Shown here piece by piece: positions 63,431-64,000 of a stretch of DNA of 64,000 nt. How positions within the stretch are numbered: the first letter of the stretch is position 1; every line of letters begins with the position of its first letter. The notes under the pieces are model-generated. The model did not search any database, was not told the DNA's origin, and saw only the letters and a list, made by a program, of their open reading frames with translations. Origin of the DNA: Mesorhizobium sp. (GTDB lineage: Bacteria > Pseudomonadota > Alphaproteobacteria > Rhizobiales > Rhizobiaceae); NCBI RefSeq assembly GCF_023954305.1, contig NZ_JAMLIG010000003.1, positions 1-64,000 of the forward strand, in the 5' to 3' direction. A program made the translations under genes and the position numbers.

Positions 63431-64000
63431 CTACTCGGCGGCGTGGAGGTGGTCGGCTTCCTCGCCGGGGACGGTCACCGGGTCATCGGAGGAGGTGCCG
63501 GTATCGCCGGCGAGGAAGGCAGGCAGCTCAGCGGCATCGCCGTCGAGAGCCGTCTCGTCCGTCACATCGCCGGTGATGGCTTCGGCGGCTTCACCAACCG
63601 CGTCGTCGCCAGCGAGGCGCAGCGGCTCCGGCAGCCAGTTCGACCCTTCGAGAAGACGAGCGGCCTCACGTGCCATCAAGTCCTTCTTCATGTGGTCGAT
63701 CAGCTGCGCGGAGTCCTCGCCCCGTGCTTCGCGCACCGCCTGGACGATCCGGGTCTTGGTGACGCGGCCGAGATAGTTGTCGACAGTCGGTTCCCAACCG
63801 GCCGTCACCATATCGAAGCCAAGCGTCGCTGCGAGCGCATCGGCATGAGCAAGCGCACCCGGCCGCTTGTTCCAGGGCTCGACGACAGCGTTGAGTGAGA
63901 GCGACGCGCAGTGCGCGAACAGCGCCTTGCGGCTCGCCTCGTCGAGGCCGAGCAGGAACTCCCACAGCTTGTCGCTGTCCGGCATATCCCTGTCCCAAGC
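63431..64000 (-). CDS. ParB-like protein, C-terminal part (runs off the edge)
   Basis: The frame is open to position 64000, so the N-terminal nuclease/ParB domain is outside the window. The visible 190 residues contain SDKLWEFLLGLDEASRKALF, NKRPGALAHADALAATLGFD, TVDNYLGRVTKTRIVQAVRE and an acidic tail. This is the C-terminal region of large ParB/KorB-type proteins of rhizobial plasmids. The internal ATG at 63985 is not a start. It ends at a clear terminator. Confidence 0.85.
   Translation of the reverse strand, partial: AWDRDMPDSDKLWEFLLGLDEASRKALFAHCASLSLNAVVEPWNKRPGALAHADALAATLGFDMVTAGWEPTVDNYLGRVTKTRIVQAVREARGEDSAQLIDHMKKDLMAREAARLLEGSNWLPEPLRLAGDDAVGEAAEAITGDVTDETALDGDAAELPAFLAGDTGTSSDDPVTVPGEEADHLHAAE

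Overview
The window looks like an alphaproteobacterial accessory region, most likely from the Hyphomicrobiales (Mesorhizobium/Phyllobacteriaceae-like). The DNA is GC-rich. Diagnostic genes include Usg, DUF982, DUF736, DUF2493, DUF1127, a SyrB-like regulator, a MobC/relaxase/VirC1-type mobilization block, a strawberry-notch helicase-methylase, and a small heat-shock gene behind a ROSE-type RNA thermometer. I saw no rRNA, tRNA or CRISPR array. Many insertion-sequence remnants and broken genes point to an integrated mobile element or plasmid segment that is partly decaying.

Layout. 0.2-7 kb: envelope functions, namely a DUF1003 membrane protein, a DedA-PAP2-LssY fusion, an OmpR-type two-component system with a perfect 30-bp palindrome upstream, a DUF1232 protein and a PAP2 phosphatase. 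7.3-11.9 kb: an exported protein, two ATP-binding subunits and one large FtsX-type permease in an overlapping operon. 11.9-17.3 kb: two small exported proteins, a truncated tyrosine recombinase, a DUF1330 protein, a winged-helix/hydrolase fusion, and IS66 and IS256 debris. 17.6-20.6 kb: a ChrB-N/DUF1127/MFS operon opposite a PAP2 phosphatase. 21-29.7 kb: IS110, IS256 and IS3 material around an AAA ATPase/DUF4143 gene and a five-gene operon of unknown, mostly exported proteins led by a von Willebrand A protein. 29.9-34 kb: a methyltransferase, an HxlR-type regulator broken by one stop codon, and tandem cysteine-synthase-like genes (one intact, one dead).

33.8-44.2 kb is a stress and proteostasis block. 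A NEW3-domain protein, ABC ATPase, permease, HTH protein and DUF982 protein form one operon. Next come a DegP-like protease, groES-groEL behind a CIRCE operator, Usg, and two Hsp20 genes, the first preceded by the ROSE-like thermometer. 44.6-49.3 kb is the mobilization module: relaxase and mobC facing virC1/virC2-like genes across an AT-rich, hairpin-rich probable oriT.

49.5-64 kb is conjugative-element cargo typical of rhizobial plasmids and ICEs: an XRE regulator, a WGR protein, DUF736, two SLOG-type proteins, a Toprim protein, the 1484-residue strawberry-notch protein, a SyrB-like protein, a VapBC pair and a ParB-like gene running off the right edge. Between these lie frameshifted remnants, including a DUF1173-like gene. 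The most promising items for follow-up are the five-gene VWA/exported-protein operon, the SLOG-Toprim-strawberry-notch cluster, the thermometer-controlled proteostasis island, and the NEW3-ABC-HTH-DUF982 operon.
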